A stretch of DNA of 64,000 nt from Halorubrum aquaticum. Its GTDB lineage: Archaea > Halobacteriota > Halobacteria > Halobacteriales > Haloferacaceae. Location: the NCBI RefSeq assembly GCF_900113615.1, contig NZ_FOPZ01000010.1, forward strand, positions 35,191 to 99,190. The letters run 5' to 3'. Both the position numbers and the translations under genes were made by a program. Shown one piece after another: positions 24,952 through 33,982 of the stretch. The notes below the pieces were generated by a model. That model had not been told where the DNA came from. It saw nothing but the letters and a program-made list of their open reading frames with translations, and made no database searches. How positions within the stretch are numbered: the first letter of the stretch is position 1; each line of letters opens with the position of its first letter.

Positions 24952-25983
24952 TCACTCCGGTTTCAGTCCCTCGCCCTGGACGCGCATCACGGCCTCGCCG
25001 TCGGCGAGGTTCGGCGCGTCCACGAGCCGGACGATCCGCTTGTTGCCCTTGGACTTTCGGAGATAGATCCGGAACGTGGAGGCGTGGCCGAGGATGTTGC
25101 CGCCGATCGCCTGCGTGGGGTCCCCGAAGTACGAGTCGGGGTTCGACGCGACCTGGTTGGTGACGAGGATGGCGGTGTTGAACAGGTCGCCGATCCGCAT
25201 CAGGTCGTGGAGGTGCTTGTTGAGTTTCTGCTGGCGTTCGGCGAGCTCGCCGCGGCCGACGTACTCGGCGCGGAAGTGGGCGGTCAGCGAGTCCACACAG
25301 ACGATCCGGATGGGCCACTCGCTCTCCTCGTGTTCGCCCGCGAGCTCCTTGGCCTTCTCGGCCAGCAGGATCTGGTGGTTGGAGTTGAACGCCTTCGCGA
25401 CGTGGATCTGGTCGAGGAAAGCGGCGACCAGCTCCTCCATGGCCTCCTCGTTCCCCGGCGTTCCCTCGATCTCGCGTCGCTCCATCTCGTCGGCGAGGAT
25501 CTCGTCGTCGAGCCCGCGGACCATGTCGTCGATGCGCTCCGGGCGGAACGTGTCCTCGGAGTCGACGAAGATACAACCGCCCTCGAGGCCGCCGTTCTCC
25601 TTCGAGAGCTGGACGTTGACGGCCATCTGGTGGGTGACCTGCGACTTCCCGGACCCGAACTCGCCGTACACCTCGGTGATCGACTGCGTCTCGATGCCGC
25701 CGCCGAGCAGGTCGTCGACCTCGTCGATCTGCCAGGAGAGCTTGCCGATCTCCTCGCGGCGTTCGAGCACGGTCGCGCCCGTCTCGAAGCCGCCGACGTC
25801 GGCCGCGTCGCGGGCGGCGTTGATGATGTCGGAGGCGGACGATTCGCCGATGTCGGCCGTGTTCGACATCTCGCCGGGGCTCGCGACCGCGATCGACTGG
25901 TAGCTCTCGAATCCGTTCTCGACGAGCTTGTCCGCGGTCGCCGGGCCGACTCCTGGGAGGTCCTCGAGTTCGTCTTCAGGCAT
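24952..25983 (-). CDS. radA: DNA repair and recombination protein RadA
   Basis: The archaeal RecA/Rad51 recombinase (343 residues), which forms filaments on single-stranded DNA and drives strand exchange. Residues about 1-60 are a helix-hairpin-helix domain ([20 protein letters not shown]). The core carries Walker A ([17 protein letters not shown]), Walker B ([16 protein letters not shown]) and the L2-type segment [32 protein letters not shown] region. No intein is present. The start chosen is ATG 25983 ([11 protein letters not shown]), matching the family length; a GTG two codons upstream is possible. Confidence 0.97.
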   Translation of the reverse strand: MPEDELEDLPGVGPATADKLVENGFESYQSIAVASPGEMSNTADIGESSASDIINAARDAADVGGFETGATVLERREEIGKLSWQIDEVDDLLGGGIETQSITEVYGEFGSGKSQVTHQMAVNVQLSKENGGLEGGCIFVDSEDTFRPERIDDMVRGLDDEILADEMERREIEGTPGNEEAMEELVAAFLDQIHVAKAFNSNHQILLAEKAKELAGEHEESEWPIRIVCVDSLTAHFRAEYVGRGELAERQQKLNKHLHDLMRIGDLFNTAILVTNQVASNPDSYFGDPTQAIGGNILGHASTFRIYLRKSKGNKRIVRLVDAPNLADGEAVMRVQGEGLKPE

Positions 25984-26169
25984 GTACACGACCCTTGTTC
26001 GCCATCCGGTATAAAGACTGGTTTACACCCGGGTGAAAGTGGAACCTGCGCCGATGACGCGCTCGGCGACGCGTCGGCTTCCCATCGAAGGACTCGGAAG
26101 GAAGCGAGCGGTCGGGCCGCCGGCGAAACTGGTCGTCGGCCCGGCGCGGCCGCCGCGTCCCCCGCTCGG

Positions 26170-26670
26170 TCAGAACCCGACGCGGCGGACGTACTCCAGT
26201 TCGCGGATCTCGACGAGCAGTTCGCCGGGCAGTTCGGCGTCCGTGATCACGTACAGTTTGGGGTCGTCCGTGAACTCGGGATCGTCGCTCAACACTTGAC
26301 GGATCGGGACGCCGTGGTCCGCGAGGATCCCCGTGACCTCCGCGACTATCCCCGCCTCGTCCGCCGCGGCGACCTCGATCGTGAGGACGGTGAGATCGAG
26401 GACGGGGGCCAAGTCCATCAGGCTCGGGATCGACGAGATGTTGGTGAAGATGCGTTTCAGTTCCGGGTCCGCGAGGATCGCGTCGGTCGTGGAGTCGACG
26501 ACGCGCCGGTCGACGTCGAGCTCGCGGGCGATCCCCGTGTACGGGATCTCGATCCCGCCGGAGACGACCCGCCCCTCCTCGTTGACGGAGAAGCCGCGCT
26601 CCAAGAACAGCCGGATGACGGCCTGCTGGCTCGGGGACCCCTCGAACTTCTCGAGGATCTCGTCGAACAT
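26170..26670 (-). CDS. ACT-domain regulator of amino acid metabolism
   Basis: A 166-residue two-part protein. Residues about 1-85 resemble a winged-helix or helix-turn-helix domain (QQAVIRLFLERGFSVNEEGRVVSGGIEIPYTGIARELDVDRRVVDSTTDAI). Residues 92-166 are an ACT domain (LTVLTIEVAAADEAGIVAEVTGILADHGVPIRQV), the small-molecule-binding fold of amino-acid regulators. This matches an archaeal family described as regulators of amino acid metabolism. Ligand and targets are not known. It stands alone, next to radA but separated by about 190 bases. Confidence 0.8.
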   Translation of the reverse strand: MFDEILEKFEGSPSQQAVIRLFLERGFSVNEEGRVVSGGIEIPYTGIARELDVDRRVVDSTTDAILADPELKRIFTNISSIPSLMDLAPVLDLTVLTIEVAAADEAGIVAEVTGILADHGVPIRQVLSDDPEFTDDPKLYVITDAELPGELLVEIRELEYVRRVGF

Positions 26671-26723
26671 TCGTTGCTACGGTGCTCGTCACCCAGGGCT
26701 TAAAGAGCGGGGACTGCGGGACC

Positions 26724-27194
26724 TCAGTTCGCCATTACCGAGTAGACGCCGCCGAGGACCACACCGTAGACGACGTGGCCGACGAGGCTCTCGACGCCGA
26801 CGTTCGGCAGCGGCGGCGCGCCCGGGAACCCGACGGCGCCGAGCCAGATCGGCATCGCGATCACCGCGAGCGCGACCCAGACGAGGAAGCCGTAGCCCGC
26901 ACCGACCCCGAGGCTCGTTCCGGTCGAGCGTCCCAGGCCCGGCTTCAGGCTCGCGATCGCCGCGAACCCGAGACCGATGACCGCGCCGTGGGACATGTGG
27001 ATCGCCCAGCCGAGGGCGCCGGCGGGACCCTGGATGCCGTACATCGCCGGGATCGCCATCTGTAGCACGCCGGGGGTCATCATCGACATCATCGCGCCGA
27101 AGACGAGCCCGCCGACCAGTCCACCGGTCACGCCCGCCCTCCAGTTGCCGGTCTCCGTCGATACGCCCGTCGTCGTCGCGGTTTCGGTCGCCAT
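26724..27194 (-). CDS. Conserved membrane protein, about four helices
   Basis: A 156-residue membrane protein starting MATETATTTGVSTETGNWRAG. Gly- and Ala-rich hydrophobic segments lie at about 21-45, 62-85, 92-118 and 130-152. The pattern GGLVGGLVFGAMMSMMTP at the first helix, and HMSHGAVIGLGFAAIA, is seen in haloarchaeal membrane proteins that are sometimes labelled histidine kinases in error; no kinase domain is present. Function unknown. Alternative longer starts overlap the promoter of the helicase gene and are rejected. Confidence 0.65.
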   Translation of the reverse strand: MATETATTTGVSTETGNWRAGVTGGLVGGLVFGAMMSMMTPGVLQMAIPAMYGIQGPAGALGWAIHMSHGAVIGLGFAAIASLKPGLGRSTGTSLGVGAGYGFLVWVALAVIAMPIWLGAVGFPGAPPLPNVGVESLVGHVVYGVVLGGVYSVMAN

Positions 27195-27364
27195 ATCCCG
27201 CTCGTCGCACGATAACCGGTAATAAACGCCGGTAGTGTGCGTTCGTGCCGCACGGGACCTCAACGGATATATACGGTGGGTTCCAACTTCAGGGGGTTTC
27301 GTCGATCGACCACTTCCGCCGAGGTACCCGACCCCTTTTGCCCGATGCCGCCGAAGCCTCGGCC

Positions 27365-29554
27365 GTGTCAGAGTCGCCGCACCTGCGGTTCTTCCCGTAC
27401 GAGGAGCCGTACCCGAACCAGCGCGAGGCGATGGACCGGGTCGCCAACGCGCTCTCTCGGGGCCAGGACGTGCTGTTCGAGGGCGCGCCGGGGACGGGAA
27501 AGACCCTCTCCGCGCTCGTGCCCGCGCTCGAGCACGCGCGGGAGAACGACCGTACCGTCGTCATCACGACGAACGTCCACCAGCAGATGCGCCAGTTCGT
27601 CGAGGACGCTCGCGCGATCACGCGAACCGAACCGCTCCGCGCGGTCGTGTTCAAGGGGAAGTCCTCGATGTGCCACATCGGCGTCGACTACCAGGAGTGT
27701 CAGACGCTCCGGGACACCACCCGCTCGATGGTGGAGACGGAGTCGGAGAAGCACGAACTCGAGCAGCGTCAGCGCGAGCTGCTCGCGGAGAGCCGCGAGG
27801 GCGACGCCGGGGCCGCCGAGGCCCGTGAGGCGGTCATGGACGAGCTCGACGACCTCGAGGAGGAGATGGACGAGTTCGAGGCGGCGAACGTCTGTGAACG
27901 GTACCACAACAACCTGACCCGGAACACGGACGGCTTCTTCGAGTGGCTCTTCGAGGACGTGCGAACCCCGGACGACGTCTACGAGTACGCCGAGGAGCGC
28001 GACCTGTGCGGATACGAGCTGTTGAAGGAGGGGATGGAGGGCGTGGACCTCGTCGTCTGTAACTACCACCACCTCCTCGACCCGAACATCCGCGAGCAGT
28101 TCTTCCGGTGGATCGACCGCGACCCCTCCGAGATAATCACGGTGTTCGACGAGGCGCACAACGTCGAGGACGCCGCCCGCGAGCACGCCTCCCGGTCGCT
28201 CACGGAGAACACCCTCGAGGCCGCCCTCGAGGAGCTCGAGGACAGCGACGACTCCCGCGCCGAGCCTGCCGAGAACGTGCTCTCGGCGTTCCGCGACGCC
28301 CTCGTCGACGCGTACGACGGCGCGCTCGGATTCGGCGCGCGCGAGTCCGTCGGCGAGAGCTGGGAGGACGTGTCGATCGCCAACGACGACCGCCGTGACG
28401 ACCTCACGCTCGCCTTCCTCGAGCGGTACGAGGGCCGGGGGATCGACGCCGAGCTCGAACTCGCGGTCCAGCTCGGGAAGGCGATCGACGAGGAGTACGA
28501 GCGGGCCTACCGCGAGGGCGAGGCGACGAGCCGGGCGGAGTGTCGCACGCTTCAGGCCGCCCGGTTCGTCTCGACGTGGATGGAGGAGGGGACCGCGCTC
28601 GGGCAGTATCCGGTCGTCTCCGTCCGTCGCGACGGCGGCACCGACGAGGTGTACGGCCGCGCCGAGCTCTACACCTGTATCCCGCGTTCGGTCACCTCGG
28701 CGCTGTTCGAGGAGGTCGCCGCCTCGGTGCTGATGAGCGCGACCCTCCGCCCCTTCGACGTGACGGAGGACGTGCTCGGCCTGGAGGACGTCGCAACGCT
28801 CGCGTACGGGATGGGATATCCGGCGGAGAACCGGCGGACGTACGCGGTGGACACGCCGCCGCTTTTCGCCTCCGAGCGGAACGACCCGGAGACCCAAGAG
28901 GCGGTGAGCGAGCTGCTCCGCGACGCGATCCGGTTCACCCCGGGCAACACGCTCGTCTTCTTCCCCTCCTACGGCGAGGCCGAGCGCTACTACGAGCGGC
29001 TCGGCGGCGACGGCGGGCTCGCGGGCGCGGACCTCGGATCGCTGTACCTCGACGGCTCTGGCGAGGACGAGGAGGCGCTGCGGCGGCGGTTCGTCGCGAG
29101 CGACGACGCCGCGCTCTTCACCTCCCTGTGGGGAACCCTCGCGGAGGGGGTGAGCTTCGACGGCGACGACGCCCGCACGGTCGTCGTCGTGGGCGTCCCG
29201 TACCCGCACCTCTCGGACCGGATGGAGGCGGTTCAGGACGCCTACGACCGGGCGTTCGCCGACCGCGACCGTGCCCGCGACCCCGGCTGGGCGTACGCCG
29301 TCGAGATCCCGACGGTCCGGAAGACGCGACAGGCGATCGGTCGAGTGGTTCGCGGTCCCGAGGACTTCGGCGTCCGGATCCTCGCCGACCGGCGGTACAC
29401 GACCGCCGACATGGGCAAGTACTCCGTGCGGGGGGCGTTCCCTCCGGAGGAGCGCGAGGAGCTGCTCGACGTCGACCCCGGGAAGCTGAAGTTCGCGGTG
29501 TTGAACTTCTACGGCGACCACGACGCGTACGACGGAGCGCCACCGCAGCCGTGA
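27365..29554 (+). CDS. XPD/Rad3-family DNA helicase
   Basis: A 729-residue superfamily 2 helicase with XPD architecture. The start GTG 27365 gives VSESPHLRFFPYEEPYPNQREAM, the usual beginning of archaeal XPD-like proteins. Walker A is GAPGTGKTLSALVPA and the DEAH box is TVFDEAHNVEDAA. Cysteines in SSMCHIG, YQECQTL, NVCERYHNN and RDLCGYELL fit the four-cysteine iron-sulfur domain between motifs I and II. Motifs V and VI appear as LWGTLAEGVSFDGDD and QAIGRVVRGPEDFG. Expected to unwind DNA 5' to 3' in nucleotide excision repair or related processes. Confidence 0.9.
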   Translation: MSESPHLRFFPYEEPYPNQREAMDRVANALSRGQDVLFEGAPGTGKTLSALVPALEHARENDRTVVITTNVHQQMRQFVEDARAITRTEPLRAVVFKGKSSMCHIGVDYQECQTLRDTTRSMVETESEKHELEQRQRELLAESREGDAGAAEAREAVMDELDDLEEEMDEFEAANVCERYHNNLTRNTDGFFEWLFEDVRTPDDVYEYAEERDLCGYELLKEGMEGVDLVVCNYHHLLDPNIREQFFRWIDRDPSEIITVFDEAHNVEDAAREHASRSLTENTLEAALEELEDSDDSRAEPAENVLSAFRDALVDAYDGALGFGARESVGESWEDVSIANDDRRDDLTLAFLERYEGRGIDAELELAVQLGKAIDEEYERAYREGEATSRAECRTLQAARFVSTWMEEGTALGQYPVVSVRRDGGTDEVYGRAELYTCIPRSVTSALFEEVAASVLMSATLRPFDVTEDVLGLEDVATLAYGMGYPAENRRTYAVDTPPLFASERNDPETQEAVSELLRDAIRFTPGNTLVFFPSYGEAERYYERLGGDGGLAGADLGSLYLDGSGEDEEALRRRFVASDDAALFTSLWGTLAEGVSFDGDDARTVVVVGVPYPHLSDRMEAVQDAYDRAFADRDRARDPGWAYAVEIPTVRKTRQAIGRVVRGPEDFGVRILADRRYTTADMGKYSVRGAFPPEEREELLDVDPGKLKFAVLNFYGDHDAYDGAPPQP

Positions 29555-29585
29555 GCGGCCCCGGTCACCTCCGGGACTCCCGGGC

Positions 29586-29945
29586 TCACGTCGGACGCGT
29601 CGAGAGCAGCAGCGCGATCCCGCCGAGGACGACGCCAACGAGGATCGTGACGGCGGCGTGGATGACGGTCATCACCGCGACGACGCGCGGCGGCTGGTCG
29701 TAGCTCCACCGGAACATGACGGCGTCGAGGGCGAACGCGACGGTCACGGTCACGGCCGCGGGCACGGCGAACCCGCCGCCGACGACGCTGACGACGGCGG
29801 GAAGCGGGCCGACGTACAGCGCGCGCCGCGGGTCCACGTCGCCGAGGACGTTGCGGGCGGCGAGGTGTGCGGTGAGGGAGAGAAACAGCGCGAACAGGAC
29901 GGTCGTCACGAGCACCGACAGCGGCGTCACCGTCTGAGCGGGCAT
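29586..29945 (-). CDS. Conserved haloarchaeal membrane protein
   Basis: A 119-residue predicted membrane protein with three to four hydrophobic segments at about 8-30, 42-70 and 85-113. It starts MPAQTVTPLSVLVTTVLFALF. The middle carries DVDPRRALYVGPLPAVVSVVGGG, and the loop MFRWSYDQPPRVVAVMTVIH precedes the last helix. No catalytic motif is visible. It is convergent with the helicase gene (31 bases between stops) and lies downstream of tbp on the same strand, so it may be read through from tbp. Confidence 0.6.
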   Translation of the reverse strand: MPAQTVTPLSVLVTTVLFALFLSLTAHLAARNVLGDVDPRRALYVGPLPAVVSVVGGGFAVPAAVTVTVAFALDAVMFRWSYDQPPRVVAVMTVIHAAVTILVGVVLGGIALLLSTRPT

Positions 29946-30005
29946 ACGCGGCGTAGGCGACGGAGGCTAAAAGGACCGACGGGATCGAGAGCGGGCACGC
30001 GCGCG

Positions 30006-30566
30006 TTACTCGAGGAGGCCGAGTCCCGAGAGCTCCTCGACGATCACGTCGACGGCGGCGGCCGCGTCGGCCGGGTCGGTGCCGCCGGTGACCACGAGCT
30101 TGCCGCTGCCGAAGAGCAGGGCGACGACGTCGGGCTCGTCGATCCGGTAGACGAGCCCGGGGAACTGCTCCGGCTCGTACTCGATGTGCTCCAGTCCGAG
30201 CCCGATGGCGATCGCGTTGAGGTTGAGGCTCTCGCCGAGGTCGGCGGAAGTGACGATGTTCTGGACCGTGATCTCGGGGTCGTCCTCGATCGGGATATCC
30301 AGGGCACGGAGCTTCTCGAAGACGATTTCGAGGCTCTCGTGGACGGCCTCGGTCGAGTTCGCGCCGGTACAGACGATCTTTCCGGAGCGGAAGATGAGCG
30401 CCGCGGACTTCGGGTCCGTGGTCCGGTAGACGAGCCCGGGGAACTGCTCGGGGTCGTAGTCGGCACCCTCGAGGTCCATCGCGACGCTCTGGAGGTCGAG
30501 CTCCTGCCCGATCCCGGTAGAGGCGACGACGTTCTCTATCGTGATCGTGTCCTTCGGGTCGGCCAT
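30006..30566 (-). CDS. tbp: TATA-box binding protein
   Basis: A 186-residue archaeal TBP, made of two imperfect repeats of about 90 residues that form the DNA-binding saddle. Matching segments in the repeats are IENVVASTGIGQELDLQSVAMDL / VQNIVTSADLGESLNLNAIAIGL and FPGLVYRTTDPKSAALIFRSGKIVCTG / FPGLVYRIDEPDVVALLFGSGKLVVTG. It recruits TFB and RNA polymerase to promoters. Haloarchaea carry several tbp genes. Its leader has CTTTTTAAAAC (near 30592-30602 on the minus strand) as TATA box and GGAGGA right before the ATG. Confidence 0.96.
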   Translation of the reverse strand: MADPKDTITIENVVASTGIGQELDLQSVAMDLEGADYDPEQFPGLVYRTTDPKSAALIFRSGKIVCTGANSTEAVHESLEIVFEKLRALDIPIEDDPEITVQNIVTSADLGESLNLNAIAIGLGLEHIEYEPEQFPGLVYRIDEPDVVALLFGSGKLVVTGGTDPADAAAAVDVIVEELSGLGLLE

Positions 30567-31227
30567 TCCTCCGGACGTACGGCGGTCAGGGTTTTAAAAA
30601 GGTCGGTAGCCGGGGAGAACGATCGACGGGAGCGGAGATTACGAACGAGAAGAGACATCATATACCCATAATATATGTTTTTCCGAGGAGTATGTGGGAG
30701 AGCGGGTGACACCGATGGCGGACGCGTCAGCGGGACGGACGGCGGTGATGGGGAGCCGTCGACGTGTCGAAGCTCGGATGTCGATCGGCCGAGATCCATC
30801 GAGGTCCGCCGGGAACCGCCCATATCCGCCGATCTCGAACACGAGCCGCTTCAATCGGGAAATGGATGATGACCGGGAGTGAGGTCCGGAAGCGAAAGGA
30901 GACCGGAAGACGCCCCGTCAGCCTCACGAGCGAGATCGGATCCGATGGGAGACCGTGATCGATGGTGGAGTTGGTCGATGACCTCAGAGAAGTCCGATCC
31001 GATCGGCCGATCCGGCGTTATTCACACCGAATGTTCCGATATCGTCATTCCGGTGTCGTGAACTCGGAGGGAAACGAGCCGACCGCCAGTCCGTCGACGC
31101 TGGCGGGAGTATATAATAAATATAGTTGGTACTTGAATAGAATGGTAAGAAGTGAGAAACGAATTCACGTGGTAGTGTCGGCGCGTGAAGCGCGTCTCCT
31201 TTACACCAGTACTTTTGTAAAGTAGGG
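30567..31227. other. Intergenic region upstream of rdfA with inverted repeats
   Basis: About 660 bases without a convincing gene. Notable features: a near-perfect inverted repeat ACACCGAATG (31024-31033) with CATTCCGGTGT (31046-31056), whose loop holds CGATATCG; an AT-rich stretch TATATAATAAATATA at about 31110-31125 that could be a promoter; and CTTTAC (31199-31204) with GTAAAG (31217-31222), an inverted repeat within 30 bases of the rdfA start. Confidence 0.45.
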
Positions 31228-31854
31228 ATGGAAGATATGCGTATGAACGACGCCGGGTCCGGAGCGACGAACAAGGTCGAACGAAAGATCGACGAGTACG
31301 ACCTCGACGGTCTCGGGGACGAACTGGAAGCGGCTTGGACGGGAGAGAACGGGGACCGGACGAGCCTACGGTCGCTCGCCGACGAGTTCAACCGGGCGGT
31401 CCTCGAAGCGGCCGTACGCGAGGCGGACGGCTCGGCGACCGGCTCGGAGGTCGAGAGCGTCCATCGGACGCTCACCGACGACGACGTCCCGCGGTCGGAG
31501 GCGCTTCGAACGCGACGGGACCTCGAACGGCGGGGGGTCGACGTGGACGCGGTGCTCGACGACTTCGTGAGCCACCAGACGGTCCACACCTACCTCACGG
31601 CCGATCGGAACGTCCGTCCGCCGGAGGGAAACGAGAACCGGCTCGAGGAGCGCCGAGAGACGATCGAACGGCTCGCGGGGCGAACGGAGGCGGTCTCCGA
31701 GTCGGCCGTCGACGCGCTCGTGGACGCGGGCGAACTCAGCGATCGCCCGTACGAGGTGTTCGTGGACGTTCGGGTGACCTGTGGCGCTTGCGGCGCCGAC
31801 TACCGGGTGGGCGAACTGCTTCAGCGGGGCGGATGCGGTTGTGCGGGCGAGTGA
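31228..31854 (+). CDS. rdfA: Rod-determining factor RdfA-like protein
   Basis: A 208-residue protein that I recognise as haloarchaeal rod-determining factor A, which in Haloferax volcanii is needed for rod-shaped cells. Core features are KVERKIDEYDLDGLGDELEAAWTG, TSLRSLADEFNRAVLEAA, the segment RRDLERRGVDVDAVLDDFVSHQTVHTYL, and a C-terminal zinc-knuckle-like end VTCGACGADYRVGELLQRGGCGC. The start could be ATG 31228 or in-frame ATGs at 31237 and 31243. It is followed after 46 bases by the SMC-like gene, the order I recall for this pair in other haloarchaea. Confidence 0.82.
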   Translation: MEDMRMNDAGSGATNKVERKIDEYDLDGLGDELEAAWTGENGDRTSLRSLADEFNRAVLEAAVREADGSATGSEVESVHRTLTDDDVPRSEALRTRRDLERRGVDVDAVLDDFVSHQTVHTYLTADRNVRPPEGNENRLEERRETIERLAGRTEAVSESAVDALVDAGELSDRPYEVFVDVRVTCGACGADYRVGELLQRGGCGCAGE

Positions 31855-31900
31855 CGACGGGACATAAATATATAACGCCGGGGACTCGTGTGCGTAGACG

Positions 31901-33874
31901 ATGGCAACGAGTGAAGTGGCGCTGGAGTCCGTTCGGGTACACGCGCGGAACATCGGTGGAATCGATCGAACGGAGGTCGACCTCTCTCCCGGCGTGACCC
32001 TCTTACGCGGGCGAAACGCCACGCATCGGTCCTCGTTCCTACAGGCGATCATGGTGGGGCTCGGGAGCACCCGTCCCTCGCTGAAGGGGGACGCCGACGA
32101 GGGGGAGGTAACGGTCGATATCGACGGGGAACGGTACTCGCGAACGCTGAAGCGACGGGACGGGACGGTCGTCTTCGAGGGAGAGCCGTACCTCGACGAC
32201 CCGACGGCCGCGGACCTGTTCGCGTTCCTGCTCGGGGACAACGAGGCGCGGTCGGCCGTCGCACGCGGGGAGGACCTCCGGGAAGTGATCATGCGCCCGA
32301 TCGACGTGGACGCGATCGAGGCGGCGATCGAGGAGCGAACGCGCGAACGGAACGCGATCGACGACCGGATCGCCGAACTCGAGGGGATCGAAACGGAGCT
32401 GCCGCGACTCGAATCGGACCGGGCCGCCCTTCGCGAGCGGCTGAACGAGAAACGCGCGGAGCTCGAGGAGGTGGAGGAGGCCATCGAGCGGGCGGACGCC
32501 GACATCGAGGAGAGCCGCGAGCGACGCGAGGAGATCGACGACGCGTTCGAGACGGTCCGACGGGCACGATCGGAGCTGGAGGACCTCCGGTTCGAACGCT
32601 CTACGGAGGAGGCAACGGTCGAGGAACTCGAGGCGGAACGCGCGGAACTCGAGGCCGAACTCGAGGCGTTCGACGTGCCGGAGACGGACCCGGACCGGAT
32701 CGAGGACCGCATCGGGGAGCTGCGTGAACGGAAACGCGACCTCGACGACACGCTCGGGGAGCTTCGGAGCGTCATCAGTTTCAACGAGGACATGCTGGCC
32801 GACGGACCGCTCGACGTCGATCTCGCCGACGGCGGAGACGCCGATGGCGGAGAGGGTGACGGCGGAGACGGCGGCGGAGGCGACGTGACCGACGCGCTGG
32901 TCACCAACGCGGACCGGACCGTCTGCTGGTCGTGCGGCTCACGAGTCGAACGGACCGCGATCGAGGAGACGATCGAGCGGCTTCGGAGCCTCCACGAGGA
33001 GAAGCTCTCCGACCGAAACGAGCTCCAGACGCGGATCGACGAACTCTCCGAGCGTCGGTCGGCGGTCCTCGACCGGACCCGCGAGATCGACGAAGCGGAG
33101 GGACGGCTGGCCGACGTGATCGCCGAGCTCGAGCGGTGTCACGATCGGATCGACGAGCTGGAAGCGGAGATCGACGAGAAGGAGGCCGAGATCGAGACGC
33201 TGGAGTCGGAGGCACGGGACACCGGCGGCCCCGACTACGACGAGGTCATCCGACTCCACCGCGACGCCACCGAACTCGAACTCGAGATCGACCGGATCGA
33301 GACCGAGATGGAGGAGGTCGACGACGAGATCGACGAGGCGGAGGCGGCGATCGAGGAGCGGGATCGTCTCGAGGACGAGCGTGAGACGCTCACGGAGGAA
33401 CTGGTCGATCTCCGGACACGTGTCGACCGCATCGAGGCCGACGCGGTGGAGTCGTTCAACGAACACATGGCCGCCGTCCTCGACATCCTGGAATACGACA
33501 ACATCGAGCGGATCTGGATCGAGCGACGGGAGCTGAACGACACCAAGGGATCGAGTGCCGTCCGAACGGAATCGGAGCTTCACGTCGTCAGATCCAACGA
33601 CGAGGGCGCGAGCTATCAGGACTCCGTCGCACATCTCTCCGAAAGCGAGCGCGCCGTGACGGGACTGGTGTTCGCGCTGGCGGGATACCTGGCACACGAG
33701 GTGTACGAGGACATCCCGTTCGTGCTGCTCGACTCCCTCGAGGTCATCGACTCCGACCGGATCGCGCGCGTGGTCGAGTACTTCGAGGAGTACGCCGAAC
33801 ACCTCGTCGTCGCCCTCCTCCCGGAGGACGCCGCCGCTCTCGACGACGGCTACGACGTCGTCTCCGACATCTGA
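31901..33874 (+). CDS. Archaea-specific SMC-related protein (Sph type) with atypical ATP motifs
   Basis: A 657-residue SMC/Rad50-like protein. The N-terminal head begins VRVHARNIGGIDRTEVDLSPGVTLL. Two long charged coiled-coil arms (about 100-330 and 350-535) meet at a CWSC pair (C342, C345), as in Rad50 zinc hooks, preceded by a Gly/Asp-rich segment. The C-terminal head has an ABC-signature-like LSESER (579-584) and FVLLDSLEVIDSDR. The P-loop is GRNATHRSS (37-45), with Arg and His where GKS/T is expected, and the Walker B carboxylate is Ser612 rather than Glu. It pairs with rdfA and is probably a structural partner in cell-shape control. Confidence 0.82.
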   Translation: MATSEVALESVRVHARNIGGIDRTEVDLSPGVTLLRGRNATHRSSFLQAIMVGLGSTRPSLKGDADEGEVTVDIDGERYSRTLKRRDGTVVFEGEPYLDDPTAADLFAFLLGDNEARSAVARGEDLREVIMRPIDVDAIEAAIEERTRERNAIDDRIAELEGIETELPRLESDRAALRERLNEKRAELEEVEEAIERADADIEESRERREEIDDAFETVRRARSELEDLRFERSTEEATVEELEAERAELEAELEAFDVPETDPDRIEDRIGELRERKRDLDDTLGELRSVISFNEDMLADGPLDVDLADGGDADGGEGDGGDGGGGDVTDALVTNADRTVCWSCGSRVERTAIEETIERLRSLHEEKLSDRNELQTRIDELSERRSAVLDRTREIDEAEGRLADVIAELERCHDRIDELEAEIDEKEAEIETLESEARDTGGPDYDEVIRLHRDATELELEIDRIETEMEEVDDEIDEAEAAIEERDRLEDERETLTEELVDLRTRVDRIEADAVESFNEHMAAVLDILEYDNIERIWIERRELNDTKGSSAVRTESELHVVRSNDEGASYQDSVAHLSESERAVTGLVFALAGYLAHEVYEDIPFVLLDSLEVIDSDRIARVVEYFEEYAEHLVVALLPEDAAALDDGYDVVSDI

Positions 33875-33982
33875 ACCGTCGCCATCGGCGACTGACGGCT
33901 GAAACGACGGCGGGCGTCGCGACCGGACGCGAATATTCGTCGCGTACGTGGATTTTTACATCGGGGGGTGGATCCGACAGCC

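Noticed and set aside
26724..27194. Histidine kinase annotation for the four-helix membrane protein
   Set aside because: There is no H-box, N-box or G-box; only membrane helices are present.
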